A stretch of DNA of 64,000 nt from positions 1,550,001-1,614,000 of the forward strand of contig NC_080075.1 in the NCBI RefSeq assembly GCF_949987535.1. Reading direction: 5' to 3'. This stretch comes from Balaenoptera acutorostrata. Taxonomy: Eukaryota > Chordata > Mammalia > Artiodactyla > Balaenopteridae. The translations under genes and the position numbers were made by a program. The notes under the pieces were generated by a model. It was not told the origin of the DNA and made no database searches. It was given only the letters and a program-made list of their open reading frames with translations. Below, piece after piece: positions 22,640 to 32,094 of this stretch (the stretch's first letter is position 1; each line of letters begins with the position of its first letter).

Positions 22640-23790
22640 CGCAAATTGTTTGTTTTAAGTAAAATCTTTGAAAATGATCATTTTAGAATTACAGAAATGT
22701 TGGAAAAATAGTGAAGAGTTTCCATACAACCTTCACCCAGTTTTCCCCTATGCTAATGTCTTATCTAACCATAGCACAAGTATGGAAACTAGAAATGAAC
22801 TTGGCCCTAATCTACAGAACCTTCTATGAAGTTCATCAGTCGTCCCACTAGTGCCCTTTTTTCTGGGCTGGGGTCCAGTCTGGGATCGTACGTTACATGC
22901 AGGCACCTGGTCCCCTTGATCTGAACAAATCTGTGTTCTTCACGTTTTTTTTTTGAATGACCTTCCACTTTTGAAGAGTGAGTTCAACTACTCTGTAGAA
23001 TGTCACCCAATTTGGATATGTCTGATGTTTCCTCACGATTAGATTCAAGTCATATCTTTTTGGCAGGAATACATCAGAAACAATGTGCCCGCCCCAACGC
23101 ATTTCCAAGGGGCGTGGAATGTAGGCCCAGCGTCTCACTGCCGATGATGTTAATGCTCAGCTTCATTGCTCTGTTAGGGTGGTATCTTCAGGCTTTCTCC
23201 ACTGTAAAGTCACCATCTTTCCCTTCGTAATGAATCAGTATTTTGGAGGAGATAGTTTGAGGCTAGGCAGCTACTCTATTTCTCATTGTAGTTTCACTCA
23301 CTAGTGTTAGTATTTATTGATGATTTTTGTCTGCAGTAATCTCTGCTGCAGTATTGACGTCACGGGGATACTTCTACTCTTCCCAGTCCTTCTACATTTA
23401 TTAATTGAAATTCTGCTGGGAGGAGTTGTCCTTTCTTCCTCAAATATTTATTTATGTCAGTACTGAATCTGCATATTTACTCCATCTGAGGATTATAATC
23501 GAATCCTCTGACTATTTACTTTGCTGCTCAGATTGTCCCAGCATTGGACACTGAGGGTTCCTTCAAGTTGTTTCTGTGTCCTTTCAACATGTCCTTGTTA
23601 TTTGCTGAGCATTTCCTTACTTTCAGAAACCACAAGATGTTTGGGCTCATTTTGTATTTTCCTTGTCCAGAACCAGACATTTCTCCAAGGAGCCCTGGTT
23701 TCCTTTATGTGAGAATCTTATTTAGAAACCAAGATCTGGGTTCTGGGTACATTCCCTGCTTCTGGGGTGTCACTGCCTTTAGGTGTCCCC
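22640..23790 (-). mobile_element. Old L1M 3' UTR-type repeat
   Basis: The word order (ccatacaaccttcacccag, ttcccctatgctaatgtctt, gatgtttcctcacgattaga, ttggcaggaata, tttctccactgtaaagtcac, ttctacatttattaattg, ccaaggagccctgg, agaaaccaagatctggg) matches an old mammalian L1M-type 3' region in antisense orientation. The final words recur at 57740-57900. Confidence 0.6.
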
Positions 23791-23841
23791 AGGGCACACA
23801 ACTAGGAGGTGTATGTAGTTTTTGTAACACACACATATACA

Positions 23842-23965
23842 GTCATCTCTCGGTATCCGTGGGGGATTTGTTCCAGTCCCTTATGCAAATGGTGTAGTAC
23901 AATAAATACAGTCAGCCCTCTGTATTCCTGGGTTTTGCATCTGTAGCTGTGGATACAAAGGGTTG
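23842..23965 (+). mobile_element. MER2/Tigger-like DNA transposon remnant
   Basis: Two terminal-type words, cagtcatctctcggtatccg (23842) and cagtcagccctctgtattcc (about 23911), are characteristic ends of MER2-type pogo/Tigger elements. The interior is mostly deleted. Confidence 0.65.
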
Positions 23966-24180
23966 TGGTATAGGTTTCCTCTGTTATCCGAAAGTAGAAC
24001 ATTCCTAAGGAAACTTTTGTAAGCCGAAAAGGCACAAAGTAAAGAAGCAATTAAAGAAGCAATTACTTGTTTTCATAAAAGTGATATCCTCTTCTTTCCC
24101 TTAGTGAAAACAGGTACTAGTGTACGTCTTTCGTGAAAGCAAAGCGGCGTAAAGTGAACTTTTGAAAAGCTGGGGATCCC
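23966..24180. repeat. Probable further DNA-transposon sequence
   Basis: Words such as tttcctctgttatccgaaag and gcaaagcggcgtaaagtgaac look like a Tigger-group element, with a ...ggggatccctgtaca end, but I cannot name the family. Confidence 0.4.
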
Positions 24181-24769
24181 TGTACACATATGTCAATCTA
24201 TTCCAGTTTTGATATCTCTGCACATGTATTAAAACCATAAATTCATACCGGTACCTCTGATTCTAACCCAACACCACACTGTCGTTATATAGTCTCCCCC
24301 CTTTCAGCGATTGTAACTTCTTTATATTTTAGTATTTCAGTACTGTGACTTCTTTCTGCAACAGCGAGATACCTGGTTTTCTTTTCCATATTTTCATAGT
24401 TCAGTACTAGTATGCATGTAAAGCTAACCCTTTGAGAAATACGTTTATTAACTAGAATAAAATATTTGTGTATATTCCTTTTTGTCATAAATCTTAGAGT
24501 ATACAATCAAAATGGTGTTTTCCATAGTTACTTAGGCTAGTTTCTTTTCTACGCCCTACATTGCGATTATGTAATTAAGCAATCTTTTTCTAAAATAGAT
24601 TCATTTTTTACAGCTGGTATTAAATTTGAGTTCCATTCACATCCTAGTTAATTTTAATTTATTATTTTGAGTGTATATGAAGCTTTACCATTGTGCTAAA
24701 AGTCAGAGCTACTAAGAAAAGAAGCTGTATTAAGAGAAATGTCACTGCCCCATCATTCCTATTATCCTA
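24181..24769. other. Unique AT-rich DNA, no gene seen
   Basis: No recognisable coding or repeat sequence. Confidence 0.45.
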
Positions 24770-25430
24770 TGGCCTTTTCCTCCCTGTGCAGGTAACCAGT
24801 CTCACTAATTTCTGTTTATCCTTCCTGTAACTCTTTTGCACACAATGAGGAGACACATATAAGTTTTTGTATACCCCATCTCTCTTACGTGAAAGGTGGC
24901 ACAATACAGATACTCTTTTGGACTTTTCCTTTTTGCATTTATCAACATATCAAAGAAATCTCTATCACTGCGTAGATCTTCCACATTTCTTTACAGTTGC
25001 ATGGTACTGGTACTCTGTTTTGTGAATGTGCCAGAGTTTATTTAATCATTCTTCAATGTACGGGCATCTAGTCTCTTTCAAATATTTTGCAAGTACAAAC
25101 ACTGCCACAATGAATAACTTTGTGCATGTTTATTTTCATATTGTTGAAGATGTATCTTCAGTGTACATTCCTAGAAGTCATATTGCTGGGTCTAAATGTA
25201 AGTATATTTATAGTTTTACTAAATATTGCCAAATTCCTCTCCCCAAGGGTTGTGCTTGTTTGCATTTCTACCCAGCGATGTACAGAAGGTGTAATTCTTC
25301 ACAGCCACACCCACAGGATGTATTGTCAGACTTTTTCATGTTCTCCAATCATCATTTCAAGGTGTCTGTGTTGTATTATTTTGCATTTATCTAATTGTGA
25401 TTAACTTTGAGTAGTTTTCAAGTGCTAAGA
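24770..25430 (-). mobile_element. Old LINE-1 (L1M) ORF2/3' fragment
   Basis: Antisense L1M words in order: 'agagtttatttaatcattctt', 'cactgccacaatgaataac', 'cctagaagtcatattgctgg', 'atattgccaaattcctctcc', 'tttgcatttatctaattgtg'. The 122- and 94-codon frames here are read from this repeat. A TATATG patch follows at 25434-25462. Confidence 0.75.
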
Positions 25431-25739
25431 ACCATATGTATATATATGTATATGTGTATGTGCAAATTTTTTCACTCAATTTTTTAAGCAAACACAATAA
25501 TAGTAGTACACTTTATTGACGCATTTGACACATTATTAGTTGGCAGCTACAGTGGTGAGATAATAGAAAGGAAGACAGTTATTCATGGAGTTTTAGTTTA
25601 GTGGGGGAGACCAGTTATGAAGCACTTTACTTTTTTTAATCACATTTTTTATTTTGAGAAAACTGTAGATTCACATGCAATTATAAGATATAGAGAGATC
25701 AAGCTTTACACAGCTTCCCTGAATGCAAGCTGCAGTAAT

Positions 25740-25855
25740 GGCTAAAAAAAAATAGAACAGCAAATGCTGGTGAACATATGGATAAACTCAATCACTCACA
25801 GGCTGCTGGCAGGAATATAAAATGGTGGAATCGCTCTGGAAGTCAGTTCGGCAGT
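25740..25855 (+). repeat. Inverted duplication, left arm (116 bp)
   Basis: Reverse complement of 26396-26511 with about 7 differences including two single-base gaps (about 94% identity). It is L1M ORF2 sequence on the plus strand inside an otherwise minus-strand element. Confidence 0.9.
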
Positions 25856-26395
25856 ACTTCACAACTGCAGTACAATATACCACCGGGATACTGACGTTGA
25901 TGTACTCGAGACACAGAATAGTCCCATCGTCATGGGCTCTCTCTTGTGCTTTTACAGCCACACCTGCTTTCCTTCTGTCCCTACTCCTTCCCTCACCCCT
26001 AAGTGACCACTGTTCTGTTCTCCGTTCCTATCATTTTGCCATTCCAGGAATGTTTTATAAATGGAATCACATAGTCTGCAACTTTTGGGGACTGGCTTTT
26101 CCTCTTATAATAGTGTTCTGGAGATTCATTCAGGTTCTTGCATATATCAATAGTTATTTCTTTTGATTGCTGGGTAGTATTCTATGGTAGGAATATTTTG
26201 CTATCAACAGTTTATCTAACCATTCACCCCTTGAAGGACATCACACTTGTTCTCAGCTTTTGGCTATTACAAATAAAGCTGCTGTGAACAGTGGTGCAGA
26301 GGTTTTTGCATCAGCTTGTTTTCATTTCTTTGGGATAAATGCCCAGGAGTGCAATTCTGGGTCATATGGTAGCTGCATGTTTAATTTTTGAAGAC

Positions 26396-26511
26396 ACTGC
26401 CGAACTGACTTCCAGAGTGATTCACCATTTTATATTCCTGCCAGCAGTCTGTGAGCGATTGAGTTTATCTACATGTTCACCAGCATTTGCTGTTCTATTT
26501 TTGTTTTAGCC
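26396..26511 (-). repeat. Inverted duplication, right arm (116 bp)
   Basis: Partner of 25740-25855. This arm is collinear with the surrounding antisense L1M, so it is the original copy. Confidence 0.9.
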
Positions 26512-26566
26512 ATTCCAATAGGTGTGTAAGAATATCTTGCTGCATTTATCTAATGGCTAAGGGTGT

Positions 26567-26576
26567 TAAGTATCTT
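26567..26576. repeat. Target-site duplication of the full-length L1, left copy
   Basis: taagtatctt, matched at 33971-33980 by tacgtatctt (one difference). It directly precedes the T-rich complement of the L1 tail. Confidence 0.75.
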
Positions 26577-26957
26577 CTTTTCTTTTTTTAAACATCTTTA
26601 TTGAAGTATAATTGCCTTACAATGGTGTGTTAGTTTCTGCTTTATAACAAAGTGAATCAGTTATACATATACATATGTTCCCATATCTCTTCCCTCTTGC
26701 ATCTCCCTCCCTCCCACCCTCCCCATCCCACCCCTCTAGGTGGTCACAAAGCACCGAGCTGATCTCCCTGTGCTATGTGGTTGCTTCCCACTAGCTATCT
26801 ATTTTACATTTGGTAGTGTATATATGTCCATGCCACTCTCTCACCCTGTCACTTCTTACCCCTCCCCCTCCCCATATTCTCAAGTCCATTCTCTAGTAGG
26901 TCTGTGTCTTTATTCCTGTCTTGCCACTAGGTTCTTCATGGCCTTTTTTTTTTCCCC
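26577..26957 (-). other. L1 3' UTR with A-rich end
   Basis: It follows the ORF2 C-terminus. On the plus strand it contains a pyrimidine-rich section (ccctccctcccaccctcccc near 26705), the complement of the G-rich 3' UTR tract known from L1 elements. Near-identical sequence occurs at 59130-59362. Confidence 0.88.
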
Positions 26958-27200
26958 TTAGATTCCATATATATGTGTTAGCATACGGTATTTGTTTTTC
27001 TCTTTCTGACTTACTTCACTCTGTATGACAGACTCTAACTCCATCCACCTCATTACAAATACCTCCATTTCATTTCTTTTTATGGCTGAGTAATATTCCA
27101 TTGTATATATGTGCCACATCTTCTTTATCCATTCATCCGATGATGGACACTTAGGTTGCTTCCATGTCCTGGCTATTGTAAATAGAGCTGCAATGAACAT
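26958..27200 (-). pseudogene. L1 ORF2p C-terminal segment (separate frame)
   Basis: About 80 residues of the extreme ORF2p C-terminus, including WIKKMWHIYTMEYYSAIKRNE and SEVSQKEKNKYR-like segments. This part is in a different frame from the main reverse transcriptase segment because of a lesion at about 27290-27300, where the upstream frame ends prematurely after WRFLKIYK. Confidence 0.88.
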
Positions 27201-27280
27201 TTTGGTACATGACTCTTTTTGAACTATGGTTTTCTCAGGGTATATGCCCAGTAGTGGGATTGCTGGGTTGTATGGTAGTT

Positions 27281-28993
27281 CTATTTGTAGATTTTAAGGA
27301 ACCTCCATACTGTTCTCCATAGTGGCTGTATCAATTTACATTCCCACCAACAGTGCAAGAGTGTTCCCTTTCCTCCACACCCTCTCCAGCATTTATTGTT
27401 TCTAGATTTTTTGATGATGGCCATTCTGACCGGTGTGAGGTGATATCTCATTGTAGTTTTGATTTGCATTTCTCTAATGATTAATGATGTTGAGCATTCT
27501 TTCATGTGTCTGTTGGCAATCTGTATATCTTCTTTGGAGAAATGTCTATTTAGGTCTTCTGCCCATTTTTGGATTGGGTTGTTCGTTTTATTGTTATTGA
27601 GCTGCATGAGCTGTTTGTAAATCTTGGAGATTAATCCTTTGTCAGTTGCTTCATTTGCAAATATTTTCTCCCATTCTGAGGGTTGTCTTTTGGTCTTGTT
27701 TATGGTTTCCTTTGCTGTGCAAAAGCTTTTAAGTTTCATTAGGTCCCATTTGTTTATTTGTGTTCTTATTTCCATTTCTCTGGGAGCTGGGTCAAAAAGA
27801 ATCTTGCTGTGATGTATGTCATAGAGTGTTCTGCCTATGTTTTCCTCTAAGAGTTTGATAGTGTCTGGCCTTACACTTAGGTCTTTAATCCATTTTGAGT
27901 TTATTTTTGTGCATGGTGTCAGGGAGTGTTCTAATTTCATACTTTTACATGTATCTGTCCAATTTTCCCAGCACCACTTATTGAAGAGGCTGTCTTTTCT
28001 CCACTGTATATGCTTGCCTCCTTTATCAAAGATAAGGTGACCATATGTGCGTGGATTTATCTCTGGGCTTTCTATCCTGTTCCATTGATCTATATTTCTG
28101 TTTTTGTGCCAGTACCAAACTGTCTTGATTACTGTAGCTTTGTAATATAGTCTGAAGTCAGGGAGCCTGATTCCCCCAGCTCCATTTTTCGTTCTCAAGA
28201 TTGCTTTGGCTATTCGGGGTCTTTTGTGTTTCCATACAAATTGTGAAATTTTTTGTTCCAGTTCTGTGAAAAATGCCAGTGGTAGTTTGATAGGGATTGC
28301 ATTGAATCTGTAGATTGCTTTGGGTAGTAGAGTCATTTTCACAATGTTGATTCTTCCAATCCAGGAACATGGTATATCTCTCCATCTATTTGTATCATCT
28401 TTAATTTCTTTCATCAGTGTCTTATAATTTTCTGCATACAGGTCTTTTGTCTCCTTAAGTAGGTTTATTCCTAGATATTTTAATCTTTTTGTTGCAATGG
28501 TAAACGGGAGTGTTTTCTTAATTTCACTTTCAGATTTTTCGTCATTAGTGTATAGAAATGCAAGAGATTTCTGTGCATTAATTTTGTATCCTGCTACTTT
28601 ACCAAATTCATTGATTAGCTCTAGTAATTTTCTGGTAGCATCTTTAGGATTCTCTATGTATAGTATCATGTCATCTGCAAACAGTGACAGCTTTACTTCT
28701 TTTCCGATTTGGATTCCTTTTATTTCTTTGTCTTCTCTGATTGCTGTGGCTAACACTTCCAAAACTATGTTGAATAATAGTGGTGAGAGTGGGCAACCTT
28801 GTCTTGTTCCTGATCTTAGTGGAAATGGTTTCAGTTTTTCACCATTGAGGACAATGTTGGCTGTGGGTTTGTCATATATGGCCTTTATTATGTTGAGGAA
28901 AGTTCCCTCTATGCCTACTTTCTGCAGGGCTTTTATCATAAATGGGTGTTGAATTTTGTCGAAAGCTTTCTCTGCATCTATTGAGATGATCAT
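27281..28993 (-). pseudogene. L1 ORF2p reverse transcriptase and Cys-rich region (broken)
   Basis: A 570-codon frame beginning [15 protein letters not shown]. It covers most of the reverse transcriptase palm and thumb and the C-terminal Cys-rich domain. Visible motifs: [15 protein letters not shown] (residues about 61-75), the catalytic box LFADDM (about 104-109), and a zinc-knuckle-like CWRGC...LLHCWWEC near residue 535. In L1 this enzyme copies RNA at a nicked genomic target. The frame is cut off from its N-terminal half by a one-base deletion just upstream (about 28994), and ends early at 27281. Translation as one polypeptide from this copy is not possible. Confidence 0.93.
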
Positions 28994-29396
28994 ATGTTTT
29001 TCTCCTTCAGTTGGTTAATATGGTGTATCACGTTGATTGATTTGCGTATAATAGTTGCGTATTGATTTGCGATTTGAAGAATCCTTGCATTCCTGGGATA
29101 AACCCCACTTGATCATGGTGTATGATCCTTTTAATGTGCTGTTGGATTCTGTTTGCTAGTATTTTGTTGAGGATTTTTGCATCTATGTTCATCAGTGATA
29201 TTGGCCTGTAGTTTTCTTTCTTTGTGACATCTTTGTCTGGTTTTGGTATCAGGGTGATGGTGGCCTCGTAGAATGAGTTTGGGAGTGTTCCTCCCTCTGC
29301 AATATTTTGGAAGAGTTTGAGAAGGATAGGTGTTAGCTCTTCTCTAAATGTTTGATAGAATTCACCTGTGAAGCCATCTGGTCCTGGGCTTTTGTT
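28994..29396 (-). pseudogene. L1 ORF2p reverse transcriptase, N-terminal part with lesions
   Basis: It encodes, in pieces, the region leading to the RT core (for example ...TLIPKPDKD... and ...[13 protein letters not shown]...). At about 29035-29075 there is an extra near-duplicate of an ~15-bp word (the plus strand shows atttgcgtat twice in close succession). A one-base loss at about 28996 throws the frame off relative to the 27281-28993 segment. Confidence 0.75.
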
Positions 29397-29411
29397 TGTT
29401 GGAAGATTTTT
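29397..29411. repeat. SINE target-site duplication, left copy
   Basis: tgttggaagattttt, identical to 29754-29768. A perfect 15-bp duplication of L1 ORF2 sequence. Confidence 0.92.
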
Positions 29412-29432
29412 TTTTTTTTTTTTTTTAAATTT

Positions 29433-29463
<31 letters not shown>

Positions 29464-29753
29464 TTTTTGGCTGTGTTGGGTCTTCGGTTCGTGCGAGGGC
29501 TTTCTCCAGTTGCGGCAAGCGGGGGCCACTCTTCATCGCGGTGCGGGGACCGCTCTTCATCACGGTGCGCGGGCCTTTCTCTATCGCGGCCCCTCCCGTT
29601 GCGGGGCACAGGCTCCAGACGTGCAGGCTCAGCAATTGTGGCTCACGGGCCCAGCTGCTCCGTGGCATGTGGGATCTTCCCAGACCAGGGCTCGAACCCG
29701 TGTCCCCTGCATTAGCAGGCAGATTCTCACCCACTGCGCCACCAGGGAAGCCC
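29412..29753 (-). mobile_element. CHR-type SINE nested in L1 ORF2
   Basis: Minus-strand tRNA-derived SINE. The tail (T run then (TTTA)n on the plus strand) is at the left and the tRNA-like head (ccaccagggaagccc) at the right. The B box is the complement of ggctcgaaccc at about 29689. It is flanked by the perfect 15-bp target-site duplication, which shows insertion by L1-type target-primed reverse transcription. Because it lies inside the full-length L1, it is younger than that L1. Chance frames of 86-168 codons over it are artefacts. Confidence 0.97.
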
Positions 29754-29768
29754 TGTTGGAAGATTTTT
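29754..29768. repeat. SINE target-site duplication, right copy
   Basis: Identical to 29397-29411. The L1 ORF2 reading resumes immediately to the right. Confidence 0.92.
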
Positions 29769-31151
29769 AATCACAGTTTCAATTTCAGTGCTTGTGATTG
29801 GTCTGTTCATATTTTCTATTTCTTCCTGGTTCAGTCTCGGCAGGTTGTGCATTTCTAAGAATCTGTCCATTTCTTCCAGGTTGTCCATTTTATTGGCATA
29901 GAGTTGCTTGTAGTAATCTCTCATGATCGTTTGTATTTCTGCAGTGTCAGTGGTTACTTCTCCTTTTTCATTTCTAATTCTATTGATTTGAGTCTTCTCC
30001 CTTTTTCTCTTGATGAGTCTGGCTAATGGTTTATCAATTTAGTTTATCTTCTCAAAGAACCAGCTTTTAGTTTCATTGATTTTTGCTATTGTTTCCTTCA
30101 TTTCTTTTTCATTTATTTCTGATCTGATCTTTATGATATCTTTCCTTCTGCTAGCTTTGGGGTTTTTTTGTGCTTCTTTCTCTAATTGCTTCAGATGCAA
30201 TGTTAGGTTGTTTATTCGAGATGTTTCCTGTTTCTTGAGGTAGGCTTGTATTGCTAGAAACTTCCCTCTTAGCACTGCTTTTGCTGCGTCCCATAGGTTT
30301 TGGGTCGTTGTGTCTCCATTGTCATTTGTTTCTAGGTATTTTTTGATTTCCCCTTTGATTTCTTCAGTGATCACTTCGTTATTAAGTAGTGTATTGTGTA
30401 GCCTCCATGTGTTTGTATTTTTTACAGATCTTTTCCTGTAATTGATACCTAGTCTTATAGTGTTGTGGTCGGAAAAGATACTTGATACGACTTCAATTTT
30501 CTTAAATTTACCAAGGCTTGATTTGTGACCCAAGATATGATCTATCCTGGAGAATGTTTCATGAGCACTTGAGAAAAATGTGTATTCTGTTGTTTTTGGG
30601 TGGAATGTCCTATAAATATCCATTAAGTCCATCTTGTTTAATGTACCATTTAAAGCTTGTGTTTCCTTATTTATTTTCATTTTGGATGATTTGTCCATTG
30701 GTGAAAGTGGGGTGTTAAAGTCCCCTACTATGATTGTCTTGCTGTCGATTTCCCCTTTTATGGCTGTTAGTATTTGCCTTATGTATTGAGGTGCTCCTAT
30801 GTTGGGTGCATAAATATTTACAATTGTTATACCTTCCTCTTGGATCGATCCCTTGATCATTATATAGTGTCCTTCTTTGTCTCTTGTAATTGTCTTTATA
30901 TTAAAGTCTATTTTGTCTGATATGAGAATTGCTACTCCAGCTTTCTTTTGATTTCCATTTGCATGGAATATCTTTTTCCATCTCCTCACTTTCAGTCTGT
31001 ATGTGTCTCTAGGTCCGAAGCAGGTCTCTTGTAGACAGCATATATATGGATCTTGTTTTTGTATCCATTCAGCCAGTCTGTGTCTTTTGGTGGTAGCATT
31101 TAATCCATTTACATTCAAGGTAATTATCGATATGTATGTTCCTATTCCCAT
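29769..31151 (-). pseudogene. L1 ORF2p endonuclease and linker (nonsense-mutated)
   Basis: ORF2 starts at ATG 31151-31149 (MGIGTYISIITLNVNGLN...). The apurinic-type endonuclease domain fills roughly the first 240 residues. Its active-site signatures are visible: NVNGLN (residues 13-18), the QET acidic motif (41-43), VGDFNTPL, RIDHIL and the final SDHN. The enzyme nicks target DNA at T/A-rich sites to prime reverse transcription. The frame is stopped by TAA at 30041-30039, where a Lys codon is expected (WFFEKIN then stop), and continues open beyond it in the same frame ([20 protein letters not shown]) to the SINE insertion. Confidence 0.93.
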
Positions 31152-31545
31152 TTTCTTAAATGTTTTGGGTTTGTTATTGTAGGTGTTTTCCTTCTCTTGT
31201 GTTTCTTGCCAGAAAAGTTCCTTTATCATTTGTTGTAAAGCTGGTTTGGTGGTGCTGAACTCTCTCAGCTTTTGCTTGTCTGTAAAGGTTTTAATTTCTC
31301 CATCAAATCTGAATGAGATCCTTGCTGGGTAGAGTAATCTTGGTTGTAGGTTTTTCTCCTTCATCACTTTAAGTATATCCTGCCACTCCCTTCTGGCTTG
31401 CAGAGTTTCTGCTGAAAGATCAGATGTTAACCTTATGGGGATTCCCTTGTGTGTTATTTGTTGTTTTTCCCTTGCTGCCTTTAATATGTTTTCTTTATAT
31501 TTGACAGTTTGATTAATATGTGTCTTGGCATGTTTCTCCTTGGAT
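31152..31545 (-). pseudogene. L1 ORF1p C-terminal domain, read through into ORF2
   Basis: The C-terminal RNA-binding part of ORF1p (LQPRLLYPARISFRFDGE, then KQKLREFSTTKPALQQM). ORF1p normally ends just after this segment. Here the codon at 31211-31209 is TGG, where L1 elements usually have a stop (KELF then W). The frame stays open across the ORF1-ORF2 junction into the ORF2 start at 31151. An upstream frameshift (about 31520) separates it from the middle of ORF1. Confidence 0.85.
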
Positions 31546-32094
31546 TTATCCTGTATGAGACTCTCTGTGCTTCCAGGCTTGATTAACTATTTCCTTTCCC
31601 ATATTAGGGACATTTTCAACTATAATCTCTTCAAATATTTTCTCAGTCCCTTTCTTTTTCTCTTCTTCTTCTGGGACCCCTATAATTCGAATGTTGGTGC
31701 ATTTAATGTTGTCCCAGAGGTCTCTGAGACTGTCCTCAGTTCTTTTCATTCTTTTTTCTTTATCCTGCTCTGCAGTAGTTATTTCCACCATTTTATCTTC
31801 CAGGTCACTTATCCGTTCTTCTGCCTCAGTTATTCTGCTATTGATCCCATCTAGAGTATTTTTAATTTCATTTATTGTGGTTTTCATTGTTGCTTGGTTC
31901 CTCTTTAGTTCTTCTACGTCCTTGTTAAATGTTTCTTGCATTTTGTCTATTCTATTTCCAAGGTTTTGGATCATCCTTACTATCATTATTCTGAATTCTT
32001 TTTCGGGTAGACTACCTACTTCCTCTTCATTTGTTAGGTCTGGTGTGTTTTGACCCTGCTCCTTCATCTGCTGTGTGTTTTTCTGTTGTCTCAT
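31546..32094 (-). pseudogene. L1 ORF1p N-terminal and central region (frameshifted)
   Basis: Starts at ATG 32094-32092 (MRQQKNTQQMKEQ). It has a coiled coil with heptad-like Leu/Ile/Met spacing over residues about 45-105 (NRIDKMQETF..., INSRITEAEERISDLEDKM), followed by the start of the RRM domain (CTNIRIIGVPEEEE). ORF1p is a trimeric RNA-binding chaperone that coats L1 RNA in cytoplasmic particles. The frame ends after KHRESHTG because one base is missing near 31583; a second lesion follows at about 31520. Confidence 0.92.

Larger units (their letters stand above)
25636..26566 (-). mobile_element. Old LINE-1 (L1M), host of an inverted duplication and of the full-length L1
   Basis: Antisense L1M 3' UTR (gtagattcacatgcaattat) is followed by an inverted piece (25740-25915) and then by antisense ORF2 3' sequence (aatggaatcacatagtctgc, ggctattacaaataaagctg, ggtgtgtaag). 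It ends at the target site of the full-length L1 and resumes at 33981, so it is the older layer. Confidence 0.8.

Noticed and set aside
29352..29858. 168-codon plus-strand frame
   Set aside because: It covers the SINE and flanking antisense L1 ORF2, so it has no independent coding content.
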